64,000 nucleotides of DNA from Cryptomeria japonica. Taxonomy: Eukaryota; Streptophyta; Pinopsida; Cupressales; Cupressaceae. A program made the translations under genes and the position numbers. Where the stretch lies: positions 186,830,949-186,894,948 of the forward strand of contig NC_081411.1 in the NCBI RefSeq assembly GCF_030272615.1. Reading direction: 5' to 3'. The notes beneath the pieces are model-generated. The model had not been told where the DNA came from. It saw nothing but the letters and a program-made list of their open reading frames with translations, and did not search any database. Below, one piece after another: positions 1 to 10,948 of this stretch (the first letter of the stretch is position 1; every line of letters starts with the position of its first letter).

Positions 1-2
1 AC

Positions 3-185
3 TCAGTGCCCAGTGGTTCCATAGGCTATATTGTACTAGGTCATAGGGTTTCTACAGAATTAGATTTGTACAGTCATGGGGTTCTGCTGTTAGAAATATT
101 GACAAGAAAGAGGCCTACTGATAACACGTTTCCTGGAGATATGAACTTGCATGACGAGGGAACTATTTTTAGAAAGTTAGACAAT
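3..185 (+). pseudogene. Fragment of a leucine-rich-repeat receptor kinase (kinase domain, activation segment onward)
   Basis: The frame reads GSIGYI, then VSTELDLYSHGVLLLEIL and TRKRPTDNTFPGDMNLH. This is the stretch after the activation loop of plant LRR receptor-like kinases, where intact members read GSIGYIAPEYG followed by a V-S-T-x-x-D-V-Y-S block. The conserved APEYG residues are missing: GYI runs straight into VLGHRVST. After NLH the similarity stops. The window begins inside the gene, so the upstream part is unseen. Loss of the APE motif and the abrupt end argue for a dead fragment. Subfamily XII (FLS2/EFR-like) is suggested by the LTRKRPTD string but is not proven. Confidence 0.75.
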
Positions 186-340
186 CTTTCCTCTTCATTT
201 TCAATTTTATTCCTGCACTACAAAACACATTCTACGCAGCTTTGTCATTTTGCTGATCAATTCCTTGAAAACAACAAGAGGGACTCAATAATGTGCAACC
301 AATTTGTACAAAATTGCTAAGGTCTCCTTGTTTCTTTCCT

Positions 341-632
341 CTTACATCTGCAAGTCCAATTGTTTGGGACTTGCCTGGAGCATTCTTTAGGTTCAAATAA
401 TTTGCTTCTCACAATTTAACATAATATTATGTACAAATATACTCTCTTTTAACTTTCTGAAATCACAAGAAATTATAAAATATTTGGACTTCGAAATGAA
501 CTTGGCAACTGTAAGTGGAAGATGTTATCCAAGGTTAGAAAGGAAGAATGTATAAGACAATTCATGAACAGAACCGGGTGATAGCAAGAAGCTGCATTTT
601 ACACAATCTGTTTCGAAATTGAAGTCCATTTT
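341..632. other. Spacer between kinase fragment and F-box gene
   Basis: AT-rich sequence with no supported gene. Its right part lies downstream of the F-box gene, which is transcribed leftward. Confidence 0.5.
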
Positions 633-638
633 TTTATT
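633..638 (-). terminator. Candidate polyadenylation signal of the F-box gene
   Basis: The minus strand reads AATAAA here, about 83 bases past the stop codon of the F-box ORF. Position and sequence suit a near-upstream element; plant poly(A) signals are loose, so this is only a candidate. Confidence 0.4.
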
Positions 639-720
639 TCAGACATTTAGATAATAAATCACAAGAAACATCAGTAAGATCATGCATAACAACTAATACA
701 GCCATCAAACAAAAGATATA

Positions 721-1878
721 TTAAGGCCACCAAACATTATTGACTTCGAATGCACGAACTGATGTTGGGTATGTTTGTGTGAACGTTGTCAGCTGTCTTC
801 CTTCAATGCTCTGCATCATTCTTCCTAGCCCATCAAATACAACCAACTTGTTCCTAGGCAGGTGTACCAAAATCCACCCACTACTGTTAACCACTACTTG
901 TGTGCACCTTTGGCTGCTAATGTCATTCACAACCCCACCACACCTAACTTCTCCACATAGCTTCTTGGGCAATGCAGCTAGCTCCAACCATCTCTGTCTG
1001 TTTTCCTCTTCATCCCTATTATCTTCATCCAATTCCCATAAACATAGACCCTTAGTGTACACCAAAACCACCTTCCCATCATACCCACTTAACCTCCAGT
1101 AATACAAATGATTAGAATAAGGTCCATAAGGTCTTTGTGGATGCCTGATAACATCCCAATGCCTCTCTTTCACATGAAATGCTGCAACATCAAACCTGCA
1201 TCTGCTCACCCCAAGATAGGTTGAATTAATCCAGTAAAACGTCCCCCTTGAGTAAACCCCTTCCCCCAATGGGTACACTGTTTTGGGTGTTTTTATCTGC
1301 AATGTAGTCCAGGAATTGATCTCTGAATCATAAATCTCCACCACCATATGGTTTTCCTCTGCCATGATTACAGTTCTTCCAATGACTAAGATGCAGAGCC
1401 TTGTGGATACGTCGAAGGCCAGTCCAACAAAATCATATTGCCTGAGTTGAATAGAAGGAGGAAGTTCCTTACATGTCTTGGTAACAGGATTGCAAATGTA
1501 AAATGAAGTGGGTGCACCATTCTTAGAGCAACAGAGGACACTCTTGCAGGCTGTGACAACATTGATGGAATCAGGTGCCAAAAAATCTAAGGAGAGTCTA
1601 TACATATGGGAATTGGGCAGCGATTGAAGTAGATATAAATTACTATTGAGAGAATTAACCCAGTGAGAGGGATGAAGACGGCCAATGAGAAAAGCAGGGG
1701 TAGAACAGGGATGAACAAATGGTGTTATCCGCTGGAAGGCCAGTGATGGTGAGAGAAGAGACTTCCATTGTTTACAAACAGCCCTGAACCTCCCAATCGT
1801 CAAAGTGGGTAACTTAGCTAAAACAAGGACTATTATTTCTTCTGGTAGCGAACTCCATATCTCGGAATTCATCTCCAT
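721..1878 (-). CDS. F-box protein, F-box/kelch-like (385 aa), intronless
   Basis: F-box proteins are substrate receptors of SCF (SKP1-CUL1-F-box) ubiquitin ligases. Residues about 6-46 form an F-box: a Leu-Pro-Glu-Glu start, hydrophobic spacing and the C-K-Q-W-K-S-L signature that contacts SKP1. The rest (about 95-380) looks like a kelch or F-box-associated beta-propeller, with the YICNPVTKTCKELPP motif near residue 130 and blades rich in W, Y and G. Length and layout fit the plant family that includes UFO-like and At5g15710/At3g61590-like proteins; which subgroup cannot be decided by eye. The ATG at 1878 is the first in frame, and another Met follows at residue 3. There are no internal stops, and the frame is complete to TAA at 721-723. 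Substrate unknown. It appears to be the only intact host gene in the window. Confidence 0.9.
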   Translation of the reverse strand: MEMNSEIWSSLPEEIIVLVLAKLPTLTIGRFRAVCKQWKSLLSPSLAFQRITPFVHPCSTPAFLIGRLHPSHWVNSLNSNLYLLQSLPNSHMYRLSLDFLAPDSINVVTACKSVLCCSKNGAPTSFYICNPVTKTCKELPPSIQLRQYDFVGLAFDVSTRLCILVIGRTVIMAEENHMVVEIYDSEINSWTTLQIKTPKTVYPLGEGVYSRGTFYWINSTYLGVSRCRFDVAAFHVKERHWDVIRHPQRPYGPYSNHLYYWRLSGYDGKVVLVYTKGLCLWELDEDNRDEEENRQRWLELAALPKKLCGEVRCGGVVNDISSQRCTQVVVNSSGWILVHLPRNKLVVFDGLGRMMQSIEGRQLTTFTQTYPTSVRAFEVNNVWWP

Positions 1879-2079
1879 CTCAATTTATTTTTGCTCTCGA
1901 AACATAAAATCATTCTAGGTGTTTCCGTGAGCAATAGGAATCGATGGAGTAGTTGGTAGGATATCAGTGTTCCAGCATTGCCATATTACCTTGCACGCTG
2001 CAAAAATGCGGTGCATATGAACTACTCAAATGATTCGAGAATAGCGTGAAAGAAAATACCACACAACGGACAAGCTACA
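1879..2079 (-). promoter_or_regulatory. Upstream region of the F-box gene
   Basis: Only about 200 bases separate the start codon from repeat R1. I see no convincing TATA box, so the promoter may be TATA-less or may extend into R1. Confidence 0.3.
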
Positions 2080-3430
2080 TAGAAAACTTGAATTCGGCAA
2101 CAAACTGGGGGAGTGGAGTATCGACAAATAGCAGATGACATGGGGATTTCAATTCTGTGTTCATTATGTCAACTAATTTAGCATGCCCTTATCATGGGTT
2201 CCAGAGGGGTGAAATAAGTTTCTTTAGACCGGTAGATGGGCAGCTAAGCTTTTTAGTTGTATAGCTAGGAACATTTCACATTATTCTAGCTGTGAGACTG
2301 GTAGATGGATGGTTTTGAATGAAGATAAAAAAGGAAAGAATTTGTATTTATGTAATACAGGGATAGTTCATAGGGAATGGTAATATAGTGGTAGTACATG
2401 AGAATATATATCAGAATATCTCTGAATGAAAATAATTTGAAGGTGAATAATCAAAATTAATTATTTGAAGAAACAAGTTTTCTTTAAATTGTTGAGTTAT
2501 TGATTAAGATTTATAGTATAAGAATTGACATCAAAAGAAAATTGAAAAATGTAGTAAAGATAAAGCTATTGGTTCCTTAGACTACAAGGTCTTGTGGATG
2601 TCAATTAAATTATTTTTTTTGTTTATTCACTCATTTATTTGGTCAAAGCTTTCGCGTCAAAGGAATTTAAAAGCATTTGTGTTCACTTTTATAGACTTTT
2701 ATATTTACTAAGAAATAAACTTAAATATATTTTTTAAATTAAAAATATATGTAAGTACAATTTAAATATTTAACCACTAAAAGAATTTATTGATGGTTTA
2801 GGAGTTTTTAAATGTTTTAAACAATAAATAAATTAGTAGAAAACATATATATGAACTTTAAAAATTGTATATTTATAGGCATTTCTATATCTTTAATGAA
2901 ATCTTATAAGAATTAATAAATTTATACATATAATTATATTTTTGAATTGTTATAGGTATAAAAAATTTGTGTTATATATTAAGTACATGTATTTGAAAAA
3001 AATTATACTTAGATTATTTTAGAATCATGTAATCATATGGAAATAAGGTAGGACAATATGTATGCATATTTGTTTATAATATTTTTAATGTCCTACACAT
3101 TGCATTCTTTTATCTACATCCACCTTCATGATCATTCTATATTTTTGTCATTGACTCAATCTAAGGGCTTAACTAAGGCTTGAGGAAGTCCTAAGCATCA
3201 AACCTACCATGGCTTGTTCCATGGTACTTCTTAACACTAACCTAGTTTTCCTTGCACCGAATAATGTACTAAGTGAATAGTTTCTACGTGTTCGATTGCC
3301 CTAAAATATGCAACATGGGACTTCTTGAACCATATTGAATGAAATTACTATGTGGCTTTTATGTTGGCATTTCTTGGTCAGATGTAGTTGACAATGTTGT
3401 TTAGAATGTAGTTGGTGTTCCCTATATTAT
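2080..3430. repeat. Dispersed repeat R1, copy A (holds the empty site of the LARD insertion)
   Basis: This block matches 9068-10281 joined to 15987-16590. Shared landmarks are GAATTCGGCAAC at the left, ATGCCCTTATCATGGG, a decayed coding stretch (about 2290-2640), and GGCTTAACTAAGGCTTGAGG near 3165. At about 2830-2845 copy A is continuous where copy B is split by a 5.7-kb element, so it shows the pre-insertion state. The coding part carries stops and shifts compared with copy B. Class of repeat unknown. Confidence 0.75.
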
Positions 3431-3439
3431 TTTTTGCAT

Positions 3440-4325
3440 GTTTTTTCCTTTGAATCTTGATTGGTTTCCATGTATTAATTGTTGTCACGGTAGTTCACAT
3501 TCATTGTGCAGTATCTCAATGTCTTCTCTAGTTTGATCTCACACAATTTAGATGAACTTTCCATACAATTGATAATGTATCCGATCGATCCTAACATGAT
3601 GACAAATATTTGAATTTTCCCTCCAACACATTGCAAGTTAGAGCTAGAAGTAAGGTTGGTTATTTTTAAAAGACACTCTCTTTTGAAAATAAGGCAAGTA
3701 ATTTTTATTTAATACTTGCATGTACTAGCACAAAATAAAGAGAAGAGATAGCATAGAGTTTTCCTTGTACTTCATATGAGTTGAGTGAGTTATTGAATGT
3801 ATATGTCTGAGCCTCATTATGCAAATGCTTCATTATTTGTGTAAATCACCTAATGAATGAATATAAGGTGTGTTTTTAGTTATTTGATTATCTTCATGAG
3901 TGTTTGTATGCTTTTTATACCTTGATGACCTATCCTAGTCATGTTTGATGACTTGAGTGTTGTTGTTGATTGGTTTTCTTTCGTAGAGGCTCCAAAACCA
4001 TTTGTAAACATTGGTTTTGGAGCCTTCTTTCAATACAATATAATAAGCATACATATTACTTGTGGATGTGCAAGATATGTGCAAGTGAGTGTCTAGAAGA
4101 TCTATTTTTCATTCCTACATATATAGAGTCTATCTTATATTTGAATTTGTTGGACATTGTTATCAGTTTCATCTTCTACAAGGAGTCATTTTGTGTTTTT
4201 CTTGAGTAGTGTTCTTTGTTGGTGGAGATTGAACTTTGTTTCACATATGAATGAAGCTACGTGTCTACTATTATTTAAATATCATACTATCCCACTAAAC
4301 TTAACCAAAAACATAAAATATTACC
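3440..4325. repeat. Dispersed repeat R2, copy A
   Basis: Matches 35906-36805 along its whole length. Shared landmarks: TTTGATCTCACACAATT, CACCTAATGAATGAATATAA, CTTGATGACCTATCC, AGGCTCCAAAACCA and TTCTTTGTTGGTGGAGATTG. No coding capacity was recognised. It directly follows R1 copy A; the other copy stands alone, so R1 and R2 may be separate units. Confidence 0.7.
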
Positions 4326-4890
4326 TCAACAATCATAATATAATCAAATGACATGCCATGTTGCTTGTTTTCACTACTCTATTACAACAAAATATCCACA
4401 AATCTTAAGAAAGCCATTCAGAGTGAAACTTGGATTTATTTACCATCACATTCATGTGTGAAGTGAAATTATACACCACAAATCTTAAGGGGTTAAGAAA
4501 AATGCATCCTAGTCTCCAAATATCTATTGTATCTACTTTTAAGGGTATTTCCCCCTTGGTTTAAAGTAAACCAACACATTAGTACTAAGTGACAAATTGA
4601 TAACTTACCTCAAGATCTAATATTTCATTTCCCAAGTTCATCTTAACACATACTTGGGCATACCCCCTTGGCCTAGCAAAGCCAAACAAATAAGGAAACA
4701 TATATCCAATCATAGCTCATTCCATATCATAGTCTAATCATAATTCTTTCTTTCACCTTTTATGCACAAAGATAAGGGACCAAAAATAGGCCACAACACT
4801 TTTTGACCCCTTAGAGACCATAATGGGAGCGTGTTATAACGCACTCACATTATGGTCTACTGACCATAGAAACAATAAATCCTTGAACCC
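4326..4890. other. Unassigned AT-rich spacer
   Basis: No ORF, repeat pair or structural motif that I can support. Confidence 0.4.
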
Positions 4891-4959
4891 TAGAGAGAGA
4901 GAGAGAGAGGTTGTAAGGAGGGAGAAAGGGAGAGGTAGACCCTCAACCTTCCATCTTCA

Positions 4960-5195
4960 ACCATAACCTAAACACTATGCATTGAATCCTAAACCATAAA
5001 CCCAAGGCCCCAAATGTTAAACCCTAAATAGTACACACTAAATCCTAAGCCCTAACCTTAAACACTATGCACTAAACTCTAAACCTTGAACATTAAGCCA
5101 TAAACCCTAAACATTATATGTTGAACCCTAAGCCCTGAATCCTAAACACAATACACTAAATCCTAAACCCTAGGCTCAAAATATTAAACACATTA
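4960..5195. repeat. Degenerate telomere-like (CCCTAAA) block, left
   Basis: Many short variants of AACCCTAAA, CCTAAGCCCTAA and AATCCTAAACC follow one another with 1-4 base changes. This resembles the plant telomere unit (TTTAGGG on the other strand) but is far from a perfect array. It ends just before a long GA microsatellite. Confidence 0.6.
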
Positions 5196-5221
5196 CACCC
5201 ATGGAAAAAACCTTGAACCGT

Positions 5222-5359
<138 letters not shown>

Positions 5360-5429
5360 GGATTAGTAGAGAGGGCATGAGGGAGGGAGGGAGGGAGGAA
5401 GGGAGGGAGAGTTAAAGCCTCAATCCTCT

Positions 5430-5545
5430 AACATCAATCATAAACCCTGAACTCTAAATAGTATAGATTGAACCTTAAACCCTATGTTCTAAACCCTGAC
5501 CCTTAGGCCCTAAGACCTAAACCCTAAATCTCAAAGCATGAATAA
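5430..5545. repeat. Degenerate telomere-like (CCCTAAA) block, right
   Basis: Variants such as AAACCCTGA, TTAAACCCTA and CCTAAACCCTAAATC recur. It mirrors the block at 4960-5195 on the other side of the first GA microsatellite. Confidence 0.55.
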
Positions 5546-5856
5546 TCTAGACCTATATAAGGAAGAGAGATAAGTGAGATACATTGATGAGGAGAGATAG
5601 ATGAGGAGAGGTGCTAAGGAGGGATGGAGGGAGAGGTAGAGGTAGAGAGGGAAAGAGTGAGGAAGAGAGAGACATAGAGAAAGAGAGAGGTGATTGACCT
5701 AGAGAGAGGGGGGAGAGGGAGGGAGGGAGAGACCTAAGGAGAGCTAACAACCTAGAGAGAGAGAAGGGAATGGAGGGATGGAATGATAAGTAGGTAGGAG
5801 AGGGAAGGAGTGAGGAAGAAGAAATGGAGAGGAGACAAAGAGAGAGGTATGTAGGT

Positions 5857-5926
<70 letters not shown>

Positions 5927-6245
5927 AAGGCAAGAGGGTTGTGGGGAGAGGTAGGTGGAGAGAGAGAGGGGGGGGTGGGAGAGGGAGAGAGATATCTAAA
6001 GGGATAGGGGAGATAGAGAGAAGTAGAGAGGGAGGGAGGGAAGGAGGGAGGTCCAAAGGTAGGGAGGAGACGAAAAAAGAGCTAGGGTGAGAGGGTCTAA
6101 GGGAATGATAGGTAGAGAGAAGGAGATGGAAGATAGATAGAAGAAGAGATAGAAGGTGAGGTGGAGGGAGAGGTTGAGAGAAGAGAGGGGGGGAAGGAAG
6201 AAAAGGGGAGATTCAGATAGAGAAAAGTAGATATAGATATATATT
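5546..6245. repeat. Purine-rich GA/GGA tract with a second perfect (GA)n at about 5862-5923
   Basis: About 700 bases of plus-strand purine bias made of GAGA, GGGAGG and GGTAGG words. It includes a perfect GA run of about 60 bases. Leu/Ser/Pro-rich minus-strand frames across it are low-complexity artefacts. Confidence 0.9.
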
Positions 6246-6451
6246 TCATTTTCCTTCGTAGAAATGCAGGTGTGTTATAATGTGTTAGCATTAAAACATG
6301 CTCACATCATGTGAATGCCTAGGACAAGCAGTAAAGTGAGAACATTATAATGCAATCACGTTATGTCTTACTTTGGGAAATTACAAACCTTTGTCTTGTA
6401 TTTTCCTTGGGAATCCAACCCAAATGCTTGGATTGAATTTTCAATGACACA

Positions 6452-7115
6452 ATGTCAAGCATGTGGTCCATCAAGTTTGCATGTCTTCCAATGCAAAGTC
6501 AAAACAATATTGGTCATATTAGTGCATGGGATATAAATTATAACATTTACCTAAATACTCCATCAAACTATTATCCTCATGGTAATGGATTAGATGAGTC
6601 CACTAACAATAACTTGATTAGATTAATCCAAAGAATAATAGGGGCAATAAAGAGGTATTGACTCATAAGCTAAGGAAAAATATCTAGGTTGATAGAACTA
6701 ATATCAAGATAGCTTTTGGAATCTCCCATTTAGTGTTACTTACTCTTGAACTTGCATAAGAGTTGGAGATGCTAGAGAATGAAATAGTGACAGTGAGGAT
6801 ATTTGAGTTGATGGAGTTAGAAGAGACGAGGAAAAAATTGTGAATACCCGTGAGGCTCATAAATTGCAAGTCAAAATAAATTTTGATAGGAAAGCAGTTC
6901 ATAGGACTTTAAAAGAAGGAGGTTTAATCTTGAAGTGGGACAATGATAGAGTAAAAGTCAGAAGATATACAAAATTCCATGCCACATGGAGTGAACTATA
7001 TATTCTAACTAGTGGTAAATATGCTAATATTGTCTAGTTTGCAATATTGAATAGAGAAGCGTTGCACATATCCCAATTAATGGGGTACACCACAAACTTT
7101 TTTTTTAGGATAACT
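6452..7115 (+). pseudogene. Ty3/gypsy polyprotein remnant: C-terminal integrase region
   Basis: The first frame (6452-6661) holds YYPHGNGLDESTNNNLIR, the integrase Q/H-G-N-G-x-x-E-S-x-N segment carrying the catalytic Glu region. Pieces that follow in other frames read ELMELEETR, LQVKINFDRKAV, KEGGLILKWDNDRVK and YTKFHATW, which match the order in plant Ty3/gypsy integrases up to the C-terminal G-D-x-V-L-x-W module. At least two frameshifts and two in-frame stops separate the pieces. Reverse transcriptase, RNase H and LTRs were not found next to it, so this is a fragment. Ty3/gypsy assignment is fairly secure; the lineage is not. Confidence 0.8.
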
Positions 7116-8639
7116 TATATAAGCCAACTACATATTAGAGTAGTTTTTTTTTTGTTTCAAAAAAGTGTTGTTTCACACTTTGCATTCTCATTAGGAAAAT
7201 GTATGACTCTAGTTGTCGAATTTTCCTCCAAGTGTATTCCACACATGTTGTCTTCTATTTTTCCTATACTTTAACATATCTTGTAGTTGTTTTCAAGCTA
7301 GGCATACAATGTCCCAATTTAAGTTTTCTCTTATTTTATTTTTGTAAGGCTTCCACTAAATCCATGCCCAATGGACTAATAATGCTACTAGATCCATGAT
7401 TAGCGAGAAATACTCCCCTAGAGGTTACCAAATGTTATCATCTTATGCCTCATTTGAACCATTGTTGATTCACTTCTAAATATTATATCAACCCTTGCCA
7501 AAGTCCTCTTGGTTCCCTTTTAGACCCTAGGTCTCAACAAAAACAAGAACTTATGTTCAAGCTCCCCATTTTTTTCTAGAGTTTGCTCCCCGACATGTGG
7601 TTGTTTCCTCCATTTTAAAACTTTGATCCTTGCTTGGAAATTGGAAACTTAGGTTCCAATTCCAATTTCCTCTTTGCTCTCAACTCTAGAATAATAAGTA
7701 GGCTTTAGACTCCAATTGGGACTTGGAACCTTATTTTCCAATTCCTTGTTTGATCTTGAGACTTTATGCCCACAAATCTTATATAGGTTCCAATTCTATC
7801 ATGAAACCATGATAAAAGAATAAACAAAGATTGTCCATTCAGTTTATTGGGATTAGGTGTTGTACATCTCGCATAATGTTAAATTTATTTTTGTGTATGG
7901 TACACCTAGGGGGACCTAGAAGTACGTGTACCACTACGAGTTAACATTCTTGGGGCTACTTTATGTGTTGTATGTAACATTGGAAAATATATTTAATGTG
8001 GTGTCTCGCATGAGAAAAGTATTCAATTTAATATTGAGAATATATCAATAAAGTGAAAACTTAGTACCCAATAATAAATGAAGGGTTAATGATTTTGTAA
8101 TCACATGGTATTAGTCACATAGTTTTATGTAATAGCACTTGGTGGTTTATATGAACTTTTTTCTATAAAATCAAACACAAGAGTCACTATCTAAGGTTGG
8201 CTAGTTGGGGTTTTGAGTCTTCTTCTGAAGAGCTCCATATGTGAAGCATTGCATGGGATGTATGGATTAAATCTTGGACACATGAAAGTTGCATTGGAGA
8301 GGCTTGGTGTTTTGAAGGTACTCATGGAGGCTTTGAAGGTGAATTATAATGTTTATTGTTGAATAATACATTGAGGATGGATGCTTTTGGAGGTTGGATT
8401 TTTCCCTCTATGAGGATTTTCCCAAGATATATCTTGTGTCATCTTTGATGGTATATTGTCTATTATTCTACATATTGTTTCCAAATACTTGTTTGTATAT
8501 ATTTCTCATTTGCTTCCCGCAATGTTCGTTACACTGAGAGGTAAGGGGCGATGGTGGTGGACTCTGCAATGAATTTTGAAGCAGCTGATAAATTTACGAC
8601 TGCTATGGGAGGGTCATTATATAGATACAAATTTCCTTT
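7116..8639. other. No gene; LTR-like stretch at about 7858-8540
   Basis: About 7858-8540 starts TGTTGTACATC and has near its right end a T-rich GGATTTTTCCCTC...GAGGATTTTCCC signature resembling the 3' part of copia LTRs elsewhere in the window (27.8 kb, 35.3 kb). I could not find matching target duplications or a partner LTR, so an LTR call is tentative. The remainder shows nothing I can name. Confidence 0.3.
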
Positions 8640-8960
8640 CATCTATGATGTTTTCAAGTTCACAAATTTATAAACTCTACAAAAATATGATAAACTCTTA
8701 AGAAAAAAATTGAAATGAAGTTCATAAATTTGCAAAATTGTCAAAAGACCAAGATTGTTCTTAAGTTCACTAATAGTAGAAAAGTGTGATAAGATTTTCC
8801 ATGTCACAAATTTTGCAAGTTCGCAAACTCTACAAATCTAGGATGAATAAGAAGATTGGTCAAGTTTTCAAAGCTCATGAATTCCCCGAAGAGTTGAAAA
8901 AAGACAGAGAAATGATTAAGGTTTGACATGTCAGAAAGTTTTCAAGTTCACAAACTTGTC
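8640..8960. repeat. Degenerate minisatellite built on GTTCACAAA/CTCTACAAA words
   Basis: Words such as AAGTTCACAAATTT, AACTCTACAAA, AGTTCATAAATTTGC and AGTTCGCAAACTCTAC recur every 50-90 bases with much divergence. No coding meaning seen. Confidence 0.4.
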
Positions 8961-9742
8961 AATATGTGGAAGTGGTTTCCAAGTAGCTATTTCATCAAAA
9001 CTGTAACACGTCAAAAGGAAGAAAAAGAGAGGAGGAAAAAGATTGAAAAGATTGAAAACTGTAACTACATGAAAACTTGAATTCGGCAACATATAGTAGA
9101 AGGATTTCATTTCTATGTTCATTATGTCAACTAGTTTAACATGCCCTTATCATGGGTTACAAATGGGGATTTCATTTCTCTGTTTCATTATGCCAACTAA
9201 TTTAGCATGCCCTTATCGTGGGTTACAGCGAGATGGAAACAAACAAATTTCTTTGGAGAATGGTAGATGGACAAGCTAAGCTTTTAGTTGTGTTCAATTG
9301 AGGACCATTAGAGTGGTAGATGGATGGATTATAGGGAAGATCTCAAAGTACTTGTAGGAAAGGGTTGTTGAAATCGAATGATAATAGAGTGCGTAGCATA
9401 TGAGAATGTTCGTATTCATATGAAAACGATTTGAAGGTAAGCAATCAAATTAGTTTTTGAAGAGGTCAAGGTTTTTCAAAATGGTTGGGTTATTGATCAA
9501 GATACATAGTAGGAAAGTTGACATCGAAAGAAAATTGAAAATGTAATAAAGATGAAGCTTTTGGTTAGACTATATGGTCTTGTGGATGTCATTAAAATTA
9601 TTCCTTTCGTTCATTCGCTCATTTATTTGGTCAAAGCTTTCACATCAATTGAATTTAAAAACATTTGTACTTATTTTTATGAACATTAGTTGTACAAGTA
9701 GAGGACCATTTCACATTATTCTAGTTGTGAGACTGTAGATGG

Positions 9743-9991
9743 GTGGTTTTGAAGGAAGATGAAAATGAAAGAATTTGTATTTACTATAGCAAAAGGGTAG
9801 TTGATATGAATGATGATATAGTCATAGTATATGGAAATATATATCAGAATATCCATATTCAGAATGGAAATAATTTGAAGGTAAATAATCTAAATCAAAC
9901 GTTTGAGGAGACAAGGCTTCCCAAAATTGATGGGTTATTGATTAAGGTTTATAGTGGAAGAATTCACATCAAAAGAAAATTGAAAATGTAG
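9743..9991 (+). pseudogene. Best-preserved coding fragment inside R1 (82 aa), unrecognised
   Basis: I do not recognise this protein. It is mostly polar (motifs RICIYYSKRVVDMNDDIVIV and PKIDGLLIKVYSGR). Decayed versions sit at about 9310-9560 and 2300-2560. Recurrence with frame-breaking changes in the other copies suggests it descends from real coding sequence of R1, or of a gene fragment carried by R1. It could be a captured gene piece or part of an element's own ORF. Confidence 0.35.
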
Positions 9992-10276
9992 TAAAGATGA
10001 AGCTCTAGGTTCCTTAGACTACATGGTCTTGTGGATGTCATTAAAATTCTTCCTTTCATTTTTATTTGGTCAAAGCTTTCACATCAGATGAATTTAAAAG
10101 CATTTATGCTCATTTTTATGGACTTTATATTTACTAAGACATAAACTTGAATATATTTTTTTAAATAATATATATATATAAGTACAATTTTAATATTTAA
10201 ACACTAAAAGAAGTTATTGGTGGTTTAAGAGTTTTAGATGTTTTAAGTACTAAATAATTTATTACTTGTTTAAATT

Positions 10277-10281
10277 AGTAT
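10277..10281. repeat. Target site duplication AGTAT, left copy (LARD element)
   Basis: AGTAT stands immediately before the TG of the left LTR and is repeated at 15982-15986 right after the closing CA. Confidence 0.9.
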
Positions 10282-10467
10282 TGTAGACATATAAAAATGA
10301 CCATATTCCTAAATGAATATTTTACGTTCATTTCTCTATTTAATTAAATCCAATTTAATTAAATTATCCACATTCCTCTATTTAATTAAGAAAATTACTC
10401 AATTAAATTCACTATACCCATTTAATGAATAAATCATTTTATTCAATTAAATCCCCCCTATCCACTT
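10282..10467 (+). mobile_element. 5' LTR remnant of the LARD element
   Basis: By eye these 186 bases differ from the start of the 3' LTR (14552-14737) at only two places, both transitions. Beyond TCCACTT at the right edge the two LTRs stop matching. The remaining roughly 1.24 kb of this LTR, and any primer binding site, are gone. Confidence 0.88.
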
Positions 10468-10499
10468 CTTAAGTACCACCACTCATCCTAAAAACATTT

Positions 10500-10948
10500 C
10501 TATCTATCCTTGCACAAATCTTCAAACATTCTATCTATTATCCAACACCTCTTTTCTATCCTTCCATCCCTTTCATTCAATCCTTTGCATAAATCCTTCA
10601 TCTGTGAAATAGGAATTTGTGTCATTTTGTCACATACTTGCCAATGCTCGAATCTAATGTTCGGTCCTTTTCCTAGATATCTATTCATGAAATGCTTATG
10701 AATCTGAGGTTGTTCCTCTTTAAACATTTTCTTTGGTTGGGATACACACTCAATCCAGAAAAGAACCACTTATCGTATCTTGGTACTAACATCTTTTGAT
10801 TACTATATCTCATACACTTAATCGATTTCTCTAAATCATTGTGATCTCTTAAATTGAAGACATGGCTAGTGAAAAATCTAAAATCTTGCTTCAGCGCCAC
10901 TGTAATTATCAGACCCATGTAAGTTTCATCACTTACGAGCCAATGCAA
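10500..10948 (-). pseudogene. Antisense ORF remnant inside the LARD, unrecognised (about 150 aa with one frameshift)
   Basis: Two overlapping minus-strand frames (10685-10948 and 10500-10769) join into one plausible protein if a single frameshift near 10690-10770 is allowed. It begins MHWLVSDETYMGLIITVALK, has a middle segment FFTSHVFNLRDHNDLEK, and ends with a basic, Cys-containing tail. Amino acid composition looks like real protein, unlike neighbouring frames. Some plant Ty3/gypsy groups carry an additional antisense ORF, so this may be one, or a captured host fragment. No function is proposed. Confidence 0.35.

Larger units (their letters stand above)
9068..10281. repeat. Dispersed repeat R1, copy B, left part (internally duplicated)
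   Basis: Matches R1 copy A from GAATTCGGCAAC onward. Within it two related segments lie in tandem, about 9280-9690 and 9700-10140, each containing a GGTAGATGGATGG-like start, an AATTTGAAGG-type middle and GGTCTTGTGGATGTCATTAAAATT. Copy A has only one, so copy B has an extra unit. The copy is cut at 10281 by the LARD element and resumes at 15987. Confidence 0.7.

Noticed and set aside
740-1102. Plus-strand 120-codon frame
   Set aside because: Shadow of the F-box gene on the other strand.
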